Shown: positions 37,059 through 46,123 of the stretch, one piece after another
How the letters are laid out: each line of letters starts with the position of its first letter
How positions within the stretch are numbered: position 1 is the first letter of the stretch
Assembly: GCF_005502275.1 (NCBI RefSeq)
Contig: NZ_SWLZ01000015.1
Coordinates: forward strand, 1 to 64,000
Length of the DNA: 64,000 bases
Direction: 5' to 3'
Origin: Robertmurraya siralis
GTDB taxonomy: Bacteria > Bacillota > Bacilli > Bacillales > Cytobacillaceae
The notes under the pieces: generated by a model
What the model saw: only the letters and a program-made list of their open reading frames with translations
Database searches by the model: none
Told to the model about the DNA's origin: nothing
Made by a program: the position numbers and the translations under genes

Positions 37059-37138
37059 GGCCTTGCTCGATTTTCTTTAGAGTCAAGGCCTTGAACAACC
37101 TGAGCTCTTGCTTTCGCGGAGTTGAAGAAAGCATCAGG
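37059..37138 (+). repeat. Two hairpins after the pdu operon
   Basis: GGCCTTG (37059-37065) pairs with CAAGGCC (37084-37090). Next, CCTGA (37099) pairs with TCAGG (37134-37138), enclosing GCTTTC (37110-37115) and GAAAGC (37127-37132). Neither is followed by a U-run, so they may protect the 3' end or work with Rho rather than form a classic terminator. Confidence 0.5.
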
Positions 37139-37159
37139 TGCTGAAATTAAATGAGTTCA

Positions 37160-37594
37160 TCATTCATGATCCTCTGTCCGCTTCTTTTGCAAGAAATGCA
37201 CAAATGAAAAAGGTGCAAGAAAACAAATGAAAACAATTGCGCCGACAAGCAGTGCTTCATTAACGCTGCTTTTGTCAGGACCTAATACGGCGAGCAGCAT
37301 GACAGCGATACCGACTCCTAAAGAAAGCATGATAACTCGATAATAGGGTGCCGGTTTTTTTCGTGGATTTGTATTTTCATAGGTGTCAACAGAAATTCTG
37401 AGGTTTAGCCAACCTAAAACAACTGCAGAAAGCATAAAGACGATCCATATTGGATTTGCTCTAGCCTGAGTAAATCCCACGGTTATCGTTTCATACAGTA
37501 GAATTGCGAGAATCCCAACCGTTTGTACGATAAAAGCGATGCGAATATTTTTTAAACTTTGCATTTGTAATCGTTCATCTTTAATTATCTTCAT
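37160..37594 (-). CDS. Four-helix membrane protein paired with an Xre regulator (144 aa)
   Basis: Four hydrophobic segments (IAFIVQTVGILAILLYETI, PIWIVFMLSAVVLGWLN, VIMLSLGVGIAVMLLAVLG, ALLVGAIVFICFLAPFSFV) with a basic N-terminus. Its ATG overlaps the stop of the Xre gene, so the two are coupled. Such small membrane protein plus Xre pairs are frequent in Firmicutes, the regulator controlling its own operon. Function unknown. Confidence 0.8.
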   Translation of the reverse strand: MKIIKDERLQMQSLKNIRIAFIVQTVGILAILLYETITVGFTQARANPIWIVFMLSAVVLGWLNLRISVDTYENTNPRKKPAPYYRVIMLSLGVGIAVMLLAVLGPDKSSVNEALLVGAIVFICFLAPFSFVHFLQKKRTEDHE

Positions 37595-37800
37595 GTTTTT
37601 GATTCCTCCTGATCAATCCAAAATAACTCATCCAATGATTTGTTGACGGCATAACAAATCTCTAGGCATAATTTCAAGGATGGATTATATTTGCCTTTTT
37701 CTATCAAACTAATGGTTTGCCGAGTGACCCCAATTTTTTCTGCAAGTTGTTGCTGTGTTAAATCAACTTGAATTCTAGCGATTTTAACGTTATTCTCCAC
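37591..37800 (-). CDS. Xre-family transcriptional regulator (69 aa)
   Basis: A bare Cro/cI-type helix-turn-helix: VDLTQQQLAEKIGVTRQTIS and LIEKGKYNPSLKLCLEICYA, then LDELFWIDQ. Close to YozG/YvaO-type small regulators that act on a neighbouring membrane protein gene. GTG at 37800 lies 10 bases after GAGAGGTG. A perfect palindrome at 37849-37864 upstream is a likely operator for autoregulation. Confidence 0.88.
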   Translation of the reverse strand: MENNVKIARIQVDLTQQQLAEKIGVTRQTISLIEKGKYNPSLKLCLEICYAVNKSLDELFWIDQEESKT

Positions 37801-37848
37801 CTTTAAAGTTCACCTCTCACACCCATTGTAACATATAATTGACATAAT

Positions 37849-37864
37849 GTAATATATATATTAC
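37849..37864. promoter_or_regulatory. Palindromic operator candidate of the Xre gene
   Basis: GTAATATATATATTAC is a perfect 16-base palindrome. On the minus strand it precedes a TACAAT that could be the -10 of the Xre operon. Confidence 0.45.
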
Positions 37865-37903
37865 TTTTTGAGTGAACTTGATTGGAACAATTTGAAAAAA
37901 TTA

Positions 37904-38053
37904 TTGACAAAAGCCTCAAATCATTATAAAGTTTAAGCAAAGTTTTAAACCTAGTAAATAAGTTGGTAAAGTAAGAAAAATGCCTTTTGGTCAACCAATG
38001 GCTCCTTTATTCCTTCACGTTTTACAACGTAGTGAATAAAGGAGTCTTTTTTT
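37904..38053 (+). promoter_or_regulatory. Leader with promoter, short leader ORF and terminator hairpin
   Basis: TTGACA (37904-37909) and TATAAA (37925-37930) form a possible promoter, with a short 15-base spacer. A strong hairpin, GGCTCCTTTATT...AAAGGAGTC with inner CACGTT/AACGT pairs, spans 38000-38045 and ends in TTTTTTT. A 19-codon frame (37980-38039) overlaps it. The layout recalls transcription attenuation before the FbpA-like gene, but a simple upstream terminator is also possible. Confidence 0.45.
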
Positions 38054-38082
38054 ACACAAAAAGGAAGAAGGGAGAGCTATAC

Positions 38083-38295
38083 ATGGGAAAATGGCTTCGT
38101 CATGCTGTCGAAAAACGGCGCAATGATCTGATTTGTAGACTCCATCCTTATTTCGTCTGTCAAAAAGAAGAAAATGAATTATATAAACTTTCATTAAGCG
38201 AGCTGGAAGAAGAATTTAGAAACTTAAAAATGGAGCTGCATCCGCATAGTGAATTGAATTCTATTCGCTGGAGCAATAAATCATACTTTAGTTGA
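38083..38295 (+). CDS. Fur-regulated basic protein A-like (70 aa)
   Basis: The N-terminal 45 residues fit the FbpA family: LRHAVEKRRNDLICRL, then ENELYKLSLSELEEEFRNL. FbpA proteins are small RNA-partner candidates of the iron-sparing response. ATG 38083 follows AAGAAGGGAG; the longer frame from 37987 runs through the terminator and is not credible. I did not find a clear Fur box in front. The C-terminal 20 residues are unlike the family. Confidence 0.6.
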   Translation: MGKWLRHAVEKRRNDLICRLHPYFVCQKEENELYKLSLSELEEEFRNLKMELHPHSELNSIRWSNKSYFS

Positions 38296-38296
38296 T

Positions 38297-38404
38297 ATGG
38301 CACCTGAGACGTTTTATTCAAAAGGTGTGTTATATGACGGTGTTGCTGTTTACTTAAAAATATTATTAATCAATGTTTATCATGACCTGCTGCTGCATTT
38401 TTAA
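38297..38404 (+). CDS. Possible 35-residue ORF coupled to the FbpA-like gene
   Basis: ATG 38297 lies one base after the preceding stop. It begins MAPETFYSKGVLYDG and has a hydrophobic end (YLKILLINVYHDLLLHF). No ribosome binding site of its own, so only coupled translation would express it. It may be a decayed remnant; I recognise no family. Confidence 0.25.
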   Translation: MAPETFYSKGVLYDGVAVYLKILLINVYHDLLLHF

Positions 38405-38499
38405 TTAAGAAAAATATTCTTAAAATTGAGTCCTTATATTCGCAAATCAAAAATTAGACGTTTATAGTAAAAGTGTATGAAATGAGAGGAGGATGATGG

Positions 38500-39435
38500 A
38501 TGTTAAAAACTCATATCGGAAGAACGGATTTGCAAGTAAACCCGATCGGACTGGGGGCAAATGCGATTGGTGGCCATAATATTTATGAGGATATTGACGA
38601 AACAATTTCAAAAAAAATCATTCGTACTGCAATTGATAATGGCATGAATTTCATTGATACTGCTTATTTTTATGGTTTAGGCAGGTCAGAGGAATTAATT
38701 GGTGAAGTCATGAAAGAACATGGTAAACGGGATGATTTTGTCATTGCCTCAAAAGCGTCCTATACGTTTGTTGATCACAAGGTCGTTCACAATAATACAC
38801 CGCAATTTTTGATTGAAAGCGTAGAAGATTCATTAAGAAGACTTCAAACGGATTATATTGATTTATTTTATATTCATTTTCCTGATGAAACAACGCCTAA
38901 AGCAGAAGCAGTAGGTGCATTGCAAAGGCTAAAAGAGCAAGGGAAGATAAGAGCTATCGGTGTTTCGAATTTTAATTTAGAGCAGTTAATGGAAGCAAAT
39001 CAAGATGGCTATGTCGAAGTGCTGCAATCCCATTACAATTTGTTCAACCGGGAAGCGGAACGAGAGATATTTCCTTACGTGACGGAGAAAGAAATTTCTT
39101 TCATCCCGTATTTCCCGTTAGCAAAAGGCTTGTTAACAGGGAAGTATAAAAAAGATACGCCATTAACCGATAGTCAAAAGCAGCACCCATTATTTAAAGG
39201 GGATGCTTACTTTGAGAATTTGGCTAAAATGGATCAATTACATAAAATCGCTAATGAGAAAAATTGTCAGGTTGGTCATGTTGTTTTGGCATGGTATTTA
39301 ACTCGGGAGGCGATTAATGCCGTTATTCCAGGAGCAAAAACGCCTGAACAAATTACCAGTAATCTTAAAGCTGTCGAAGTCCAATTAACAGAGCTTGAAG
39401 TGGCGGCTATTGATCGCATTTTTGCAAGCAAATAA
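38500..39435 (+). CDS. Aldo/keto reductase (311 aa)
   Basis: NADPH-dependent oxidoreductase with the TIM-barrel text of the family: GLGANAIGGHNIYED, NFIDTAYFYGLGRSEELIG (catalytic Asp and Tyr), FVIASKASY (Lys), DYIDLFYIHFPD (His), RAIGVSNFNLEQL and NAVIPGAKTPEQI. Close in type to YhdN/YccK of Bacillus. ATG follows GAGGAGGATGATGG. It stands alone. Natural substrate unknown; general carbonyl reduction is likely. Confidence 0.93.
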   Translation: MLKTHIGRTDLQVNPIGLGANAIGGHNIYEDIDETISKKIIRTAIDNGMNFIDTAYFYGLGRSEELIGEVMKEHGKRDDFVIASKASYTFVDHKVVHNNTPQFLIESVEDSLRRLQTDYIDLFYIHFPDETTPKAEAVGALQRLKEQGKIRAIGVSNFNLEQLMEANQDGYVEVLQSHYNLFNREAEREIFPYVTEKEISFIPYFPLAKGLLTGKYKKDTPLTDSQKQHPLFKGDAYFENLAKMDQLHKIANEKNCQVGHVVLAWYLTREAINAVIPGAKTPEQITSNLKAVEVQLTELEVAAIDRIFASK

Positions 39436-39696
39436 TTAATCTTACTCTACAGCGACTAAGGTAGTTTAATTAATCATGCCGACGCTAATTGGCAGAGGGG
39501 AAACTTATTGATAGATTTTATTAAATTATACAGATAGTGTTATCGAGAGTTTTATCGATTGGGTCAAGAAAGAATAAAAATTCCAATGCAAAAAAAGCAA
39601 AAGGGAGAAAACGATAAAGGCAGCCGCATTTTCCAAAGGAATTTTTATTTCGTATTGACGATCACATCAGTGAAAACTTTCTTTTTTCACCTAAAG

Positions 39697-40236
39697 TTAA
39701 TTTGCCACTATTTCCGCTAATAGTGGCATTTCTTTTAATTGATTTCTTGCTCTTCTTATCCTTGTTTTTACTGTAGATATCGGCAGTTGTTTGGCTGTGC
39801 TTATTTCTAGTAATGACTTGTCCTTAAAATAGTATAAAAGAATGGGCTCCCGGTAAATCGTAGGCAACTCGTTGATCGTATCGATCATTTCTTCTGTTGA
39901 ATATTTAGTTAACACATAATCCTCAGGCTCTGGGATCGAACACTCCATTACATAATGATAAACCTTTTCCTCCCAGAATTTTTGGAGGGTCTTTTGCTTT
40001 CTCCAAAAATCACGACATTTGTTGATTGCGATCTTATACATCCAGCTCTTGAAATTAGCTCGCGCTTCAAATTGTTCTAACTTTAAATACGCTGCAATTA
40101 ATACTTCCTGATATAAATCTTCTGCTAATTCCTTATTTCCTACTTGTTTATATATATAGAGAGATAATGAGGAACCATTTTCTCTAATCCAGTCTTCAAA
40201 TTCAAATCGCTTATTTTTTTCAGGTATTATTTTCAT
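39697..40236 (-). CDS. ECF-type sigma factor (179 aa)
   Basis: Region 2 spans about 20-90 (AEDLYQEVLIAAYLKLEQFE, NFKSWMYKIAINKCRDFWR) and region 4 about 115-175 (ELPTIYREPILLYYFKDKSL, PISTVKTRIRRARNQLKE). No anti-sigma gene is adjacent on either side, which is unusual for this class. ATG 40236 has GGGAG upstream. The downstream 260 bases hold nothing recognised. Its regulon cannot be read from the window. Confidence 0.9.
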   Translation of the reverse strand: MKIIPEKNKRFEFEDWIRENGSSLSLYIYKQVGNKELAEDLYQEVLIAAYLKLEQFEARANFKSWMYKIAINKCRDFWRKQKTLQKFWEEKVYHYVMECSIPEPEDYVLTKYSTEEMIDTINELPTIYREPILLYYFKDKSLLEISTAKQLPISTVKTRIRRARNQLKEMPLLAEIVAN

Positions 40237-40464
40237 TGGGTCTCCCTCTTCCGATCAGTTAAAACATTCAAATAAACTGATTAAATATCAAACCTACATG
40301 AAAAAAGCGAAAACCTCTGCATTCCAACGTGCTCGTTTAGTCAGGCATTTTTTTATGGAAAGTCGTTTTATACACTTATGTTTAGAGCCAGATGTTTTCA
40401 CATCGTTTCATCCAAGGTTATCCTTGTCCGAACCATTTTCCGAAGATTTCTTATGAGAAATCAA

Positions 40465-40499
40465 GGGTATCCAAAAATGCTTAGTTTTTTTGGACACCC
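40465..40499. terminator. Hairpin after the BceB-type gene
   Basis: GGGTATCCAAAAA pairs with TTTTTTTGGACACCC. It lies 6 bases beyond the permease stop on the minus strand, with only a weak U-tract after it, and could work in both directions. Confidence 0.6.
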
Positions 40500-40505
40500 T
40501 CTTAT

Positions 40506-42452
40506 TCATAGCGACAACTTTATTACTTTTTTATAATAAAACAAAGATAGGAAGCCGAAGATCGAGTAAAGTACGGTATAGATAGCCATGACGATGATGA
40601 TTGGTGTCCACAATTCTGAACCGAACAGGAACCACCCCGATTGTACAGCAAAATAGCTGTGCGACAGACCAATAATGAGGGGAATTCCAAAATTGAATAA
40701 CTGCTTAAACTTTATGCCTTTTATTAAATCCTGCTCACTGAAGCCTAGTTTTCGTAAAATCGTATAGTTTGGTTTTTCTTCTTCACTCTCACCCATTTGT
40801 TTAAAATAAAGGATACAGCCGGATGTAATGAGGAAGGTCAAGCCTAGGAAGGAAACAATAAACATGACAAGCCCCATATTTCCTTTTTCTGCATTACTAG
40901 TCTGCATTTGCGATGCATGTAATGAATTTTCGTCAAATTCTAATTCTTCAAAAATTTGATTTGCTTTCTCCAAATGCTCTTCCTTTTTTATATCAAAGCC
41001 AACGAACAAGGAGGAGCTTTTTTGAATGGCTGGATCCAAGTCAGTGGATAATCGCTTAAAGATGCTGTCATCAACGATTGCGACAGGCACGCCACCACCG
41101 GTAAATTGCCAGGAAACTAGAAAATCTTTCTCAAGTCCTTTATATTTTAGAGGAATCTTTTCAGTCTTTCCCGTCAACACTACCTCTCCAGAGTCTGCAA
41201 ACTCCATAAACTTTTGCAGAAGGTCATCATAGCCTGAAAAAATAGTTTCATCAGCCGAAACATTAAAGCCCACTGCTTCTTTCTCACTTATCACAGGAAG
41301 CACAAATTTGCCAATGTCTGCGTACAATCCTTCTGTATCACTTTCAATGATATCATTGAGATCAGATTCAACTTGTATAATATTAAAGGTTTTAGTAGTA
41401 TATGGGATTTGTTTACTATCCAGCGCTTCTTTAAAAAGTTTAGCATCTTCTTCATTTGTAATTGAAAAATCACTAACCACATAGTTTTTGGCTTTTGATT
41501 CAGCAGAATAATATGAGATATAGGACAATGACAATAAAGCGATAGCCAACGCGGACACTGTCGTAATAATCGTTAACATCAGCGAATTTGATTTCATTCG
41601 AAACATTAGAGAAGAAAGAGATAGTACTTCATTAATGTTTAAATAGCCTTTTTTACCTTTTCGAATAAGATGAAAAATAAAGCTAACTGAGCCTTTGAAA
41701 AATAAATAGGTTCCTAATATAACGGAAGCAAGAATAAAAGTCATCGCTAGTACCAATTCCATCGATGTAGTAAATTCTCCACTAAACAGTTTCGAGGAAA
41801 CGTAGTAGCCAGTAATAATAAGGATTATTCCCATAATTCCTATCAAAATTTGCCAAAAGGACATTCGTGTTAATTTGCCCTCTGTTGATGAATTTACTCT
41901 AAACAATGATAAAATCGTTTGTCGTTTAATAAATAAGTAATTCATAAGCATAATTAACAAATAGATGATCGTAAAAATGACGACTGTTTGCAAAAGAGCC
42001 TCGCTTGAAAAGCGCAATGACGTTTCCGTCTCAATACCTGTAATTTTAAAAAGAATCATGAGAATTAATTTTGAACCGGCAAATCCGACAAAAATTCCTA
42101 ATCCTAAAGAGATAAAATAGAGAACAAAGTTTTCTGTATTTAATATGCGAAAAATTTTCCCTTTCGTCATTCCGATTAGCTGGAATAAACCAATCTCTTT
42201 GCTGCGTCTTTTTATGAAAATATTATTTGCATAAAGAAGAAAAATGGATACTATAGCAACCAATAAAATCGAGGCAGACCGAATTGCCGCCGCACCTTTA
42301 ACCGTGCCCTTTGTTTCATCTAAAGATGGGTCATATTGAAGGGTTACAAAGGCGAAATATAAAGCAGCACTAAAGATTAATGCAAAGACATAAAGATAGT
42401 AATTCTTTAAGTTCTTTTTTAAATTGCGTAAAATAAGTTCATTAATCTTCAT
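40506..42452 (-). CDS. BceB-type ABC permease (648 aa)
   Basis: Ten membrane helices and a large extracellular domain (about residues 310-510) between helices 7 and 8, typical of BceB peptide-antibiotic detoxification permeases. Early text: [20 protein letters not shown], then [20 protein letters not shown]. The permease also senses the drug for the kinase. ATG 42452 overlaps the end of the ATPase gene; GTG 42461 is less likely. Drug specificity (bacitracin, nisin-like or other) cannot be read. Confidence 0.9.
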   Translation of the reverse strand: MKINELILRNLKKNLKNYYLYVFALIFSAALYFAFVTLQYDPSLDETKGTVKGAAAIRSASILLVAIVSIFLLYANNIFIKRRSKEIGLFQLIGMTKGKIFRILNTENFVLYFISLGLGIFVGFAGSKLILMILFKITGIETETSLRFSSEALLQTVVIFTIIYLLIMLMNYLFIKRQTILSLFRVNSSTEGKLTRMSFWQILIGIMGIILIITGYYVSSKLFSGEFTTSMELVLAMTFILASVILGTYLFFKGSVSFIFHLIRKGKKGYLNINEVLSLSSLMFRMKSNSLMLTIITTVSALAIALLSLSYISYYSAESKAKNYVVSDFSITNEEDAKLFKEALDSKQIPYTTKTFNIIQVESDLNDIIESDTEGLYADIGKFVLPVISEKEAVGFNVSADETIFSGYDDLLQKFMEFADSGEVVLTGKTEKIPLKYKGLEKDFLVSWQFTGGGVPVAIVDDSIFKRLSTDLDPAIQKSSSLFVGFDIKKEEHLEKANQIFEELEFDENSLHASQMQTSNAEKGNMGLVMFIVSFLGLTFLITSGCILYFKQMGESEEEKPNYTILRKLGFSEQDLIKGIKFKQLFNFGIPLIIGLSHSYFAVQSGWFLFGSELWTPIIIVMAIYTVLYSIFGFLSLFYYKKVIKLSL

Positions 42453-43203
42453 ACTGTACACCGCCCAAGACGCCTTGTGTCTTCATAATATCTTTTAAGA
42501 AAGAATTTCTGCTTTGTTCGCCTCTATATGCTTGAGAAAAGATGCGGCCATCTTTTATGAAGATGACACGATGACTAAAGCTTGCTGCAATTGGATCGTG
42601 AGTGACCATGGCGATTGTTGTTTTTCGATTTCTGTTTAAATCGCTCAGTTTACTAAGAAGATCAGAAGCTGATTTTGAGTCCAATGCTCCCGTGGGCTCA
42701 TCGGCAAAAATGATGCTTGGCTCATGGATAAATGCTCGCGCTGCTGAGGTACGTTGCTTTTGCCCACCTGAAATTTCATTTGGGTACTTGTCTTTAATTT
42801 CATAAATCCCGAGTTCTTTTGCAAGGGTGGTGAACATTTGCTCTGCTGCTTGTTTAGATATCTTGGCTACTGATAGGGGTAAAAGAATATTTTCCTTCAC
42901 CGTGAGCGTGTCCAACAAATTGTATTCTTGAAAAATAAATCCAAGATGCTTTTTTCTAAACTCTGCAAGTTCTTTTTCCTTCAACCTAGTTATTTCCTTA
43001 CCCTCAATTTTAATAGAACCTTCGCTTGACTTATCGATGGATGACAACACATTTAGTAAGGTGGTTTTACCAGATCCTGAAGCACCCATGATGCTGACAA
43101 ATTCACCCTTTTCAATATGAATATCTAAACCCTTCAAGACTTCTTGTTTATTAAATTTATTTCCATAACTTTTATATATTTTTGTGGCTTCTAATATGGT
43201 CAT
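42442..43203 (-). CDS. BceA-type ABC ATPase (253 aa)
   Basis: Walker [11 protein letters not shown]-loop [14 protein letters not shown], signature ISGGQKQR, Walker [14 protein letters not shown] and switch His MVTHDPIAA are all present. ATG 43203 follows AAAGGAGTGCTTGG; the longer frame to 43314 runs through the operator and is not credible. Energises the permease downstream, whose start it overlaps. Member of the Bce-type module with the two-component genes upstream. Confidence 0.93.
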   Translation of the reverse strand: MTILEATKIYKSYGNKFNKQEVLKGLDIHIEKGEFVSIMGASGSGKTTLLNVLSSIDKSSEGSIKIEGKEITRLKEKELAEFRKKHLGFIFQEYNLLDTLTVKENILLPLSVAKISKQAAEQMFTTLAKELGIYEIKDKYPNEISGGQKQRTSAARAFIHEPSIIFADEPTGALDSKSASDLLSKLSDLNRNRKTTIAMVTHDPIAASFSHRVIFIKDGRIFSQAYRGEQSRNSFLKDIMKTQGVLGGVQYED

Positions 43204-43233
43204 ACCAAGCACTCCTTTTTTCTTTATAGGCCT

Positions 43234-43239
43234 ATTATA
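43234..43239 (-). promoter_or_regulatory. -10 of the bceAB-type operon
   Basis: TATAAT on the minus strand, 31 bases before the ATPase start. No consensus -35 is found 17 bases further up (GGAATT), as expected for an activator-dependent promoter served by the palindrome at 43289-43312. Confidence 0.55.
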
Positions 43240-43288
43240 AAAGGGGGGAACTAGAAAATTCCCGCGATTGAGCAAACAAAATGGAAAA

Positions 43289-43312
43289 GCATGTGACATT
43301 TTTGTCACATGC
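43289..43312. promoter_or_regulatory. Response-regulator operator (BceR-type palindrome)
   Basis: GCATGTGACA-TTTT-TGTCACATGC is a perfect inverted repeat with 10-base arms and a 4-base spacer. The core TGACA-N4-TGTCA resembles BceR-type binding sites. It sits 50 bases upstream of the -10 of the transporter operon and just after the kinase stop. Confidence 0.65.
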
Positions 43313-43331
43313 AAGAAAGATTTCGTTCACA

Positions 43332-44348
43332 CTAATCATGAAATACGTGAGTCGCCAAGCTGAGTAATGTATTCTTTTTTGGAAAAGTCAAAGTGAAGCT
43401 TGTACCATGTCCTAACTTTGATTCAACCTCGATCGTTATGAAAAGAGATTGTGCCGCTTTTTTTGCCAAAAATAACCCCATCCCAGTTGCTGAATGATCC
43501 TGATGATGGGAAGTTGAAGTAAAACCTCGATCAAAAATGCGAGGCAGGTCTTTAGGAGCAATCCCGCGTCCAAAATCTGTTATTTTTAGAACAACAGAGT
43601 CGTTTATACTGAAGCTACTTAAGTGAATATCGGAAGATTTACTATACTTGACTGCATTTGTAAGCAGCTGTCTTATAATAAATGAAAGCCATTTCGCATC
43701 ACTTAAAACATGTGTTTTCTCAAGGCTTATCTCGAAACCGACTCCTTTTTGCATACACCATGATTGCAGCCCTTTTATTTCTTGAATTACGATATTTTTT
43801 AAATCTGTTTCTTCTATGTACAGGTCATTTTCCATAAATGGCAGTCGCCTTTGATGCAGCTGTTGGTCGAGAAGATGTTCGATTCTAAGCCATTCATAGC
43901 TCATTCTTTCTTTTAATTTTTCATCTTCGATTCGCTCGATCATTAAGCGAAGGGCAGTTAACGGGGTTTTTACTTCATGTATCCAAGATAATAGTTCATC
44001 TTTCTCCTGTTCAAGCTCCCATTTGTTGGCTGTTGCGAATTGTTTGAAATATTCGATTTGACTGGAGATTTTTTCTTCGACCATTCTCTCAAAGGGACTT
44101 TCGGCATAAGTTAATTTCGAGAGATCAAAATCCTTTTCCCATTGTTCAAGGACTAAGAAAAACCTTGTTTCTTTATGGTAGCGGATAGTGAGAAAAACAA
44201 TAAACGCTATTGTCGCTAGGAAAACACTATATAGTATCGGTAGCAAGGGGATTGTTGATTCTAGAAAAGTAATAAGGATAATGAGCAGTTGGCTAAAAAG
44301 GAAAAAAAGAATCCAGCTGAGACGTTCTTGAATATACTTTATTATCAT
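43332..44348 (-). CDS. BceS-type sensor histidine kinase (338 aa)
   Basis: Intramembrane-sensing kinase: two N-terminal helices (about 10-60) with a very short loop, so no ligand domain. The H-box is LLSWIHEVKTPLTALRLM (His near residue 130). The ATPase has LLTNAVKYS, ITDFGRGIA and ATGMGLFLAKKAA. It overlaps the response regulator stop by 4 bases. Signals are passed from the BceAB-type transporter rather than sensed directly. Confidence 0.92.
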   Translation of the reverse strand: MIIKYIQERLSWILFFLFSQLLIILITFLESTIPLLPILYSVFLATIAFIVFLTIRYHKETRFFLVLEQWEKDFDLSKLTYAESPFERMVEEKISSQIEYFKQFATANKWELEQEKDELLSWIHEVKTPLTALRLMIERIEDEKLKERMSYEWLRIEHLLDQQLHQRRLPFMENDLYIEETDLKNIVIQEIKGLQSWCMQKGVGFEISLEKTHVLSDAKWLSFIIRQLLTNAVKYSKSSDIHLSSFSINDSVVLKITDFGRGIAPKDLPRIFDRGFTSTSHHQDHSATGMGLFLAKKAAQSLFITIEVESKLGHGTSFTLTFPKKNTLLSLATHVFHD

Positions 44349-45034
44349 GCTAATTCCTCTTCAATTGCCATATAACCTTGCCCAACCTTCGTCTCAATAA
44401 ACGGTTCAAGACCGATTTCCCCCAGCTTCTTACGCAAGCGATTAACATTTACCGTCAAGGTATTGTCACTTACAAAACGCTCGTCTTCCCACAGGCTTCT
44501 AATCAGTTCTTCCCTTGTAACAATCTTGTTTTTCTTCTCAATTAATTGTTTCAATATGAAAATCTCGTTCTTGGTTAGTTCAATCGTTCCATTCTCGTTC
44601 GTCACCATGTTTCTTTCATAATCAATAGTAGCTCCGCACCATGTTTTTAACTGAACTGGTTCTGTGCTGTAATTATAGACACGTCGAAGAATCGCTTGTA
44701 TCTTTGCGATGAGAACATCGAAATGAAAAGGCTTTTGAATAAAATCATCGGCCCCAAGCTGCATTGCCATTACCATATCCATTGGATGATCTCTAGAAGA
44801 TAGAAAAACGATCGGAATATTTGAATGGGAACGGATCATTCGACACCAATGAAAACCATCAAATTTTGGCAATTGAATATCAATGATAACTAAATCAGGC
44901 TTGAAGGTGGAAAATTCCTGCAAGACGTTGCCGAAGTCTTTTATTCCTGAAACATGATAGGACCAACCCGTTAATCTTTCTTTTATCTCGTGATATAGAG
45001 AGATATCGTCTTCAATAAGTAAAATTTTAAACAT
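44345..45034 (-). CDS. BceR-type OmpR-family response regulator (229 aa)
   Basis: The receiver begins MFKILLIEDDISLYHE, with acceptor Asp in LVIIDIQLPKFDG (near residue 53) and Lys in FIQKPFHFD. The winged-helix domain (about 130-225) has ELTKNEIFILKQLIE and SDNTLTVNVNRLRKKLGE. First gene of the regulator pair; the transporter operon lies downstream under the palindrome at 43289. Start ATG 45034 after AGGTGATGAAC. Confidence 0.94.
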   Translation of the reverse strand: MFKILLIEDDISLYHEIKERLTGWSYHVSGIKDFGNVLQEFSTFKPDLVIIDIQLPKFDGFHWCRMIRSHSNIPIVFLSSRDHPMDMVMAMQLGADDFIQKPFHFDVLIAKIQAILRRVYNYSTEPVQLKTWCGATIDYERNMVTNENGTIELTKNEIFILKQLIEKKNKIVTREELIRSLWEDERFVSDNTLTVNVNRLRKKLGEIGLEPFIETKVGQGYMAIEEELA

Positions 45035-45334
45035 TGTTCATCACCTGAATTTTAAGTATAGTCTCATTCTAAACGAATAGTTGGAAGACAACAATGTAGA
45101 GAAGAATAGAAAAAACAATTATGAAAAATGGTAGTGCTTCACTTGTGATAAAAAAGGAGTTTAAAGCATGTATAGAGAATATTTTTAAGTCCAGTATTTT
45201 TCGTTACCCTCCGCTCCTTAAATTGATACTGCAGTCTATGTGAACTGTGATGTAAAAAATGAGTATGAGTAGTTGTTGTCAAAACCCATGCAAAATGAAA
45301 TCAAACAAAGAAAAAGATGAAGTAGGTGTAAAAC
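45035..45334. other. Divergent control region of the response regulator and the next gene
   Basis: 300 bases without a credible gene. A short Cys-containing frame from an ATG near 45260 (MSMSSCCQNPCK) lacks a ribosome binding site. Promoters of both flanking genes must lie here; none stands out. Confidence 0.35.
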
Positions 45335-46111
45335 ATGAACGCTCCACAACAAATTCTATCTGTTTGGCGAAAATTTGATCGCTTTCCTATGGAAACATTG
45401 ACGAAAGCTTGGTACAGTACTTTAGGAACAGAAAAAAAACAGCGTGATATAGCCCTTATGAAAGAGCATCGTCAACAATATGGCATTACAGGAAATTGTT
45501 TTGATTTAGCAATATGGCTGCTTGATCAATTTCACAAAGAGGGGATAACCGCTTATCCTATCGGTTCAAAAATGAAGACGAAGAGGGCGCATGCTGCGGT
45601 AGTTGCAGAAGATGAGAACGGATATCGCTACTTATGTGATCTGGGCGATCAATGGCTAAATCCAATACTGCTTGATTTAAATAGTGAAGATTATACGAAC
45701 GAGTTGCTTACTGGATTTTTTCCAGCGGCATCTGTTCAAGTACTTCCCAGAAATGACGAGGTGGAAATTTTCTATTATCGACCGAACGGAAAGGTCTCGA
45801 AGCAATCTTATCAGCTTGAAGCGATTGAGATGAACGAGTTTTTAATTGCCGCTGAGCTTTCGCAACGAAATATTTCTCATAAGCCGCTGCTTGAATGTCG
45901 TGTTCCATATAAAGAAGAAGTAGCACATTGGGAATTTTACGATTGGAAGAGTTATTTTAGCTCAAATGAAGGGTTAAAGGAAGAGGAAGCATTACAGTCG
46001 AACTCAGAATGGGCAAAAAAAATCGCTGACATGACTGGATACAATTTGGAGCTGGTTGAAATCTCTTTAGCTGTGTTTAGTTCATTCCTTAAGAAAAATC
46101 GCTTGGAATAG
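45335..46111 (+). CDS. Putative Cys-His-Asp enzyme, arylamine N-acetyltransferase-like (258 aa)
   Basis: Three motifs with the order and spacing of the transglutaminase/NAT fold: GITGNCFDLAIWLLDQF (Cys near residue 55), KRAHAAVVAEDENG (His) and YLCDLGDQWLNP (Asp). The rest is beta-rich (VEIFYYRPNGKVSKQSY). It is shorter and divergent from classical arylamine acetyltransferases. No neighbour gives a clue to its substrate. The ATG follows AAGTAGGTG. Fold assignment is moderate; activity is unproven. Confidence 0.65.
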   Translation: MNAPQQILSVWRKFDRFPMETLTKAWYSTLGTEKKQRDIALMKEHRQQYGITGNCFDLAIWLLDQFHKEGITAYPIGSKMKTKRAHAAVVAEDENGYRYLCDLGDQWLNPILLDLNSEDYTNELLTGFFPAASVQVLPRNDEVEIFYYRPNGKVSKQSYQLEAIEMNEFLIAAELSQRNISHKPLLECRVPYKEEVAHWEFYDWKSYFSSNEGLKEEEALQSNSEWAKKIADMTGYNLELVEISLAVFSSFLKKNRLE

Positions 46112-46123
46112 CCCAAGCGATTT
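46096..46123. terminator. Bidirectional terminator
   Basis: AAATCGCTTGG pairs with CCAAGCGATTT around a short loop. It ends the gene at 45335-46111 and, on the other strand, the ArsR-type gene. Confidence 0.8.

Noticed and set aside
45260-45376. Cys-containing short frame starting MSMSSCCQNPCK
   Set aside because: No ribosome binding site, and it runs into the coding region of the next gene in another frame.
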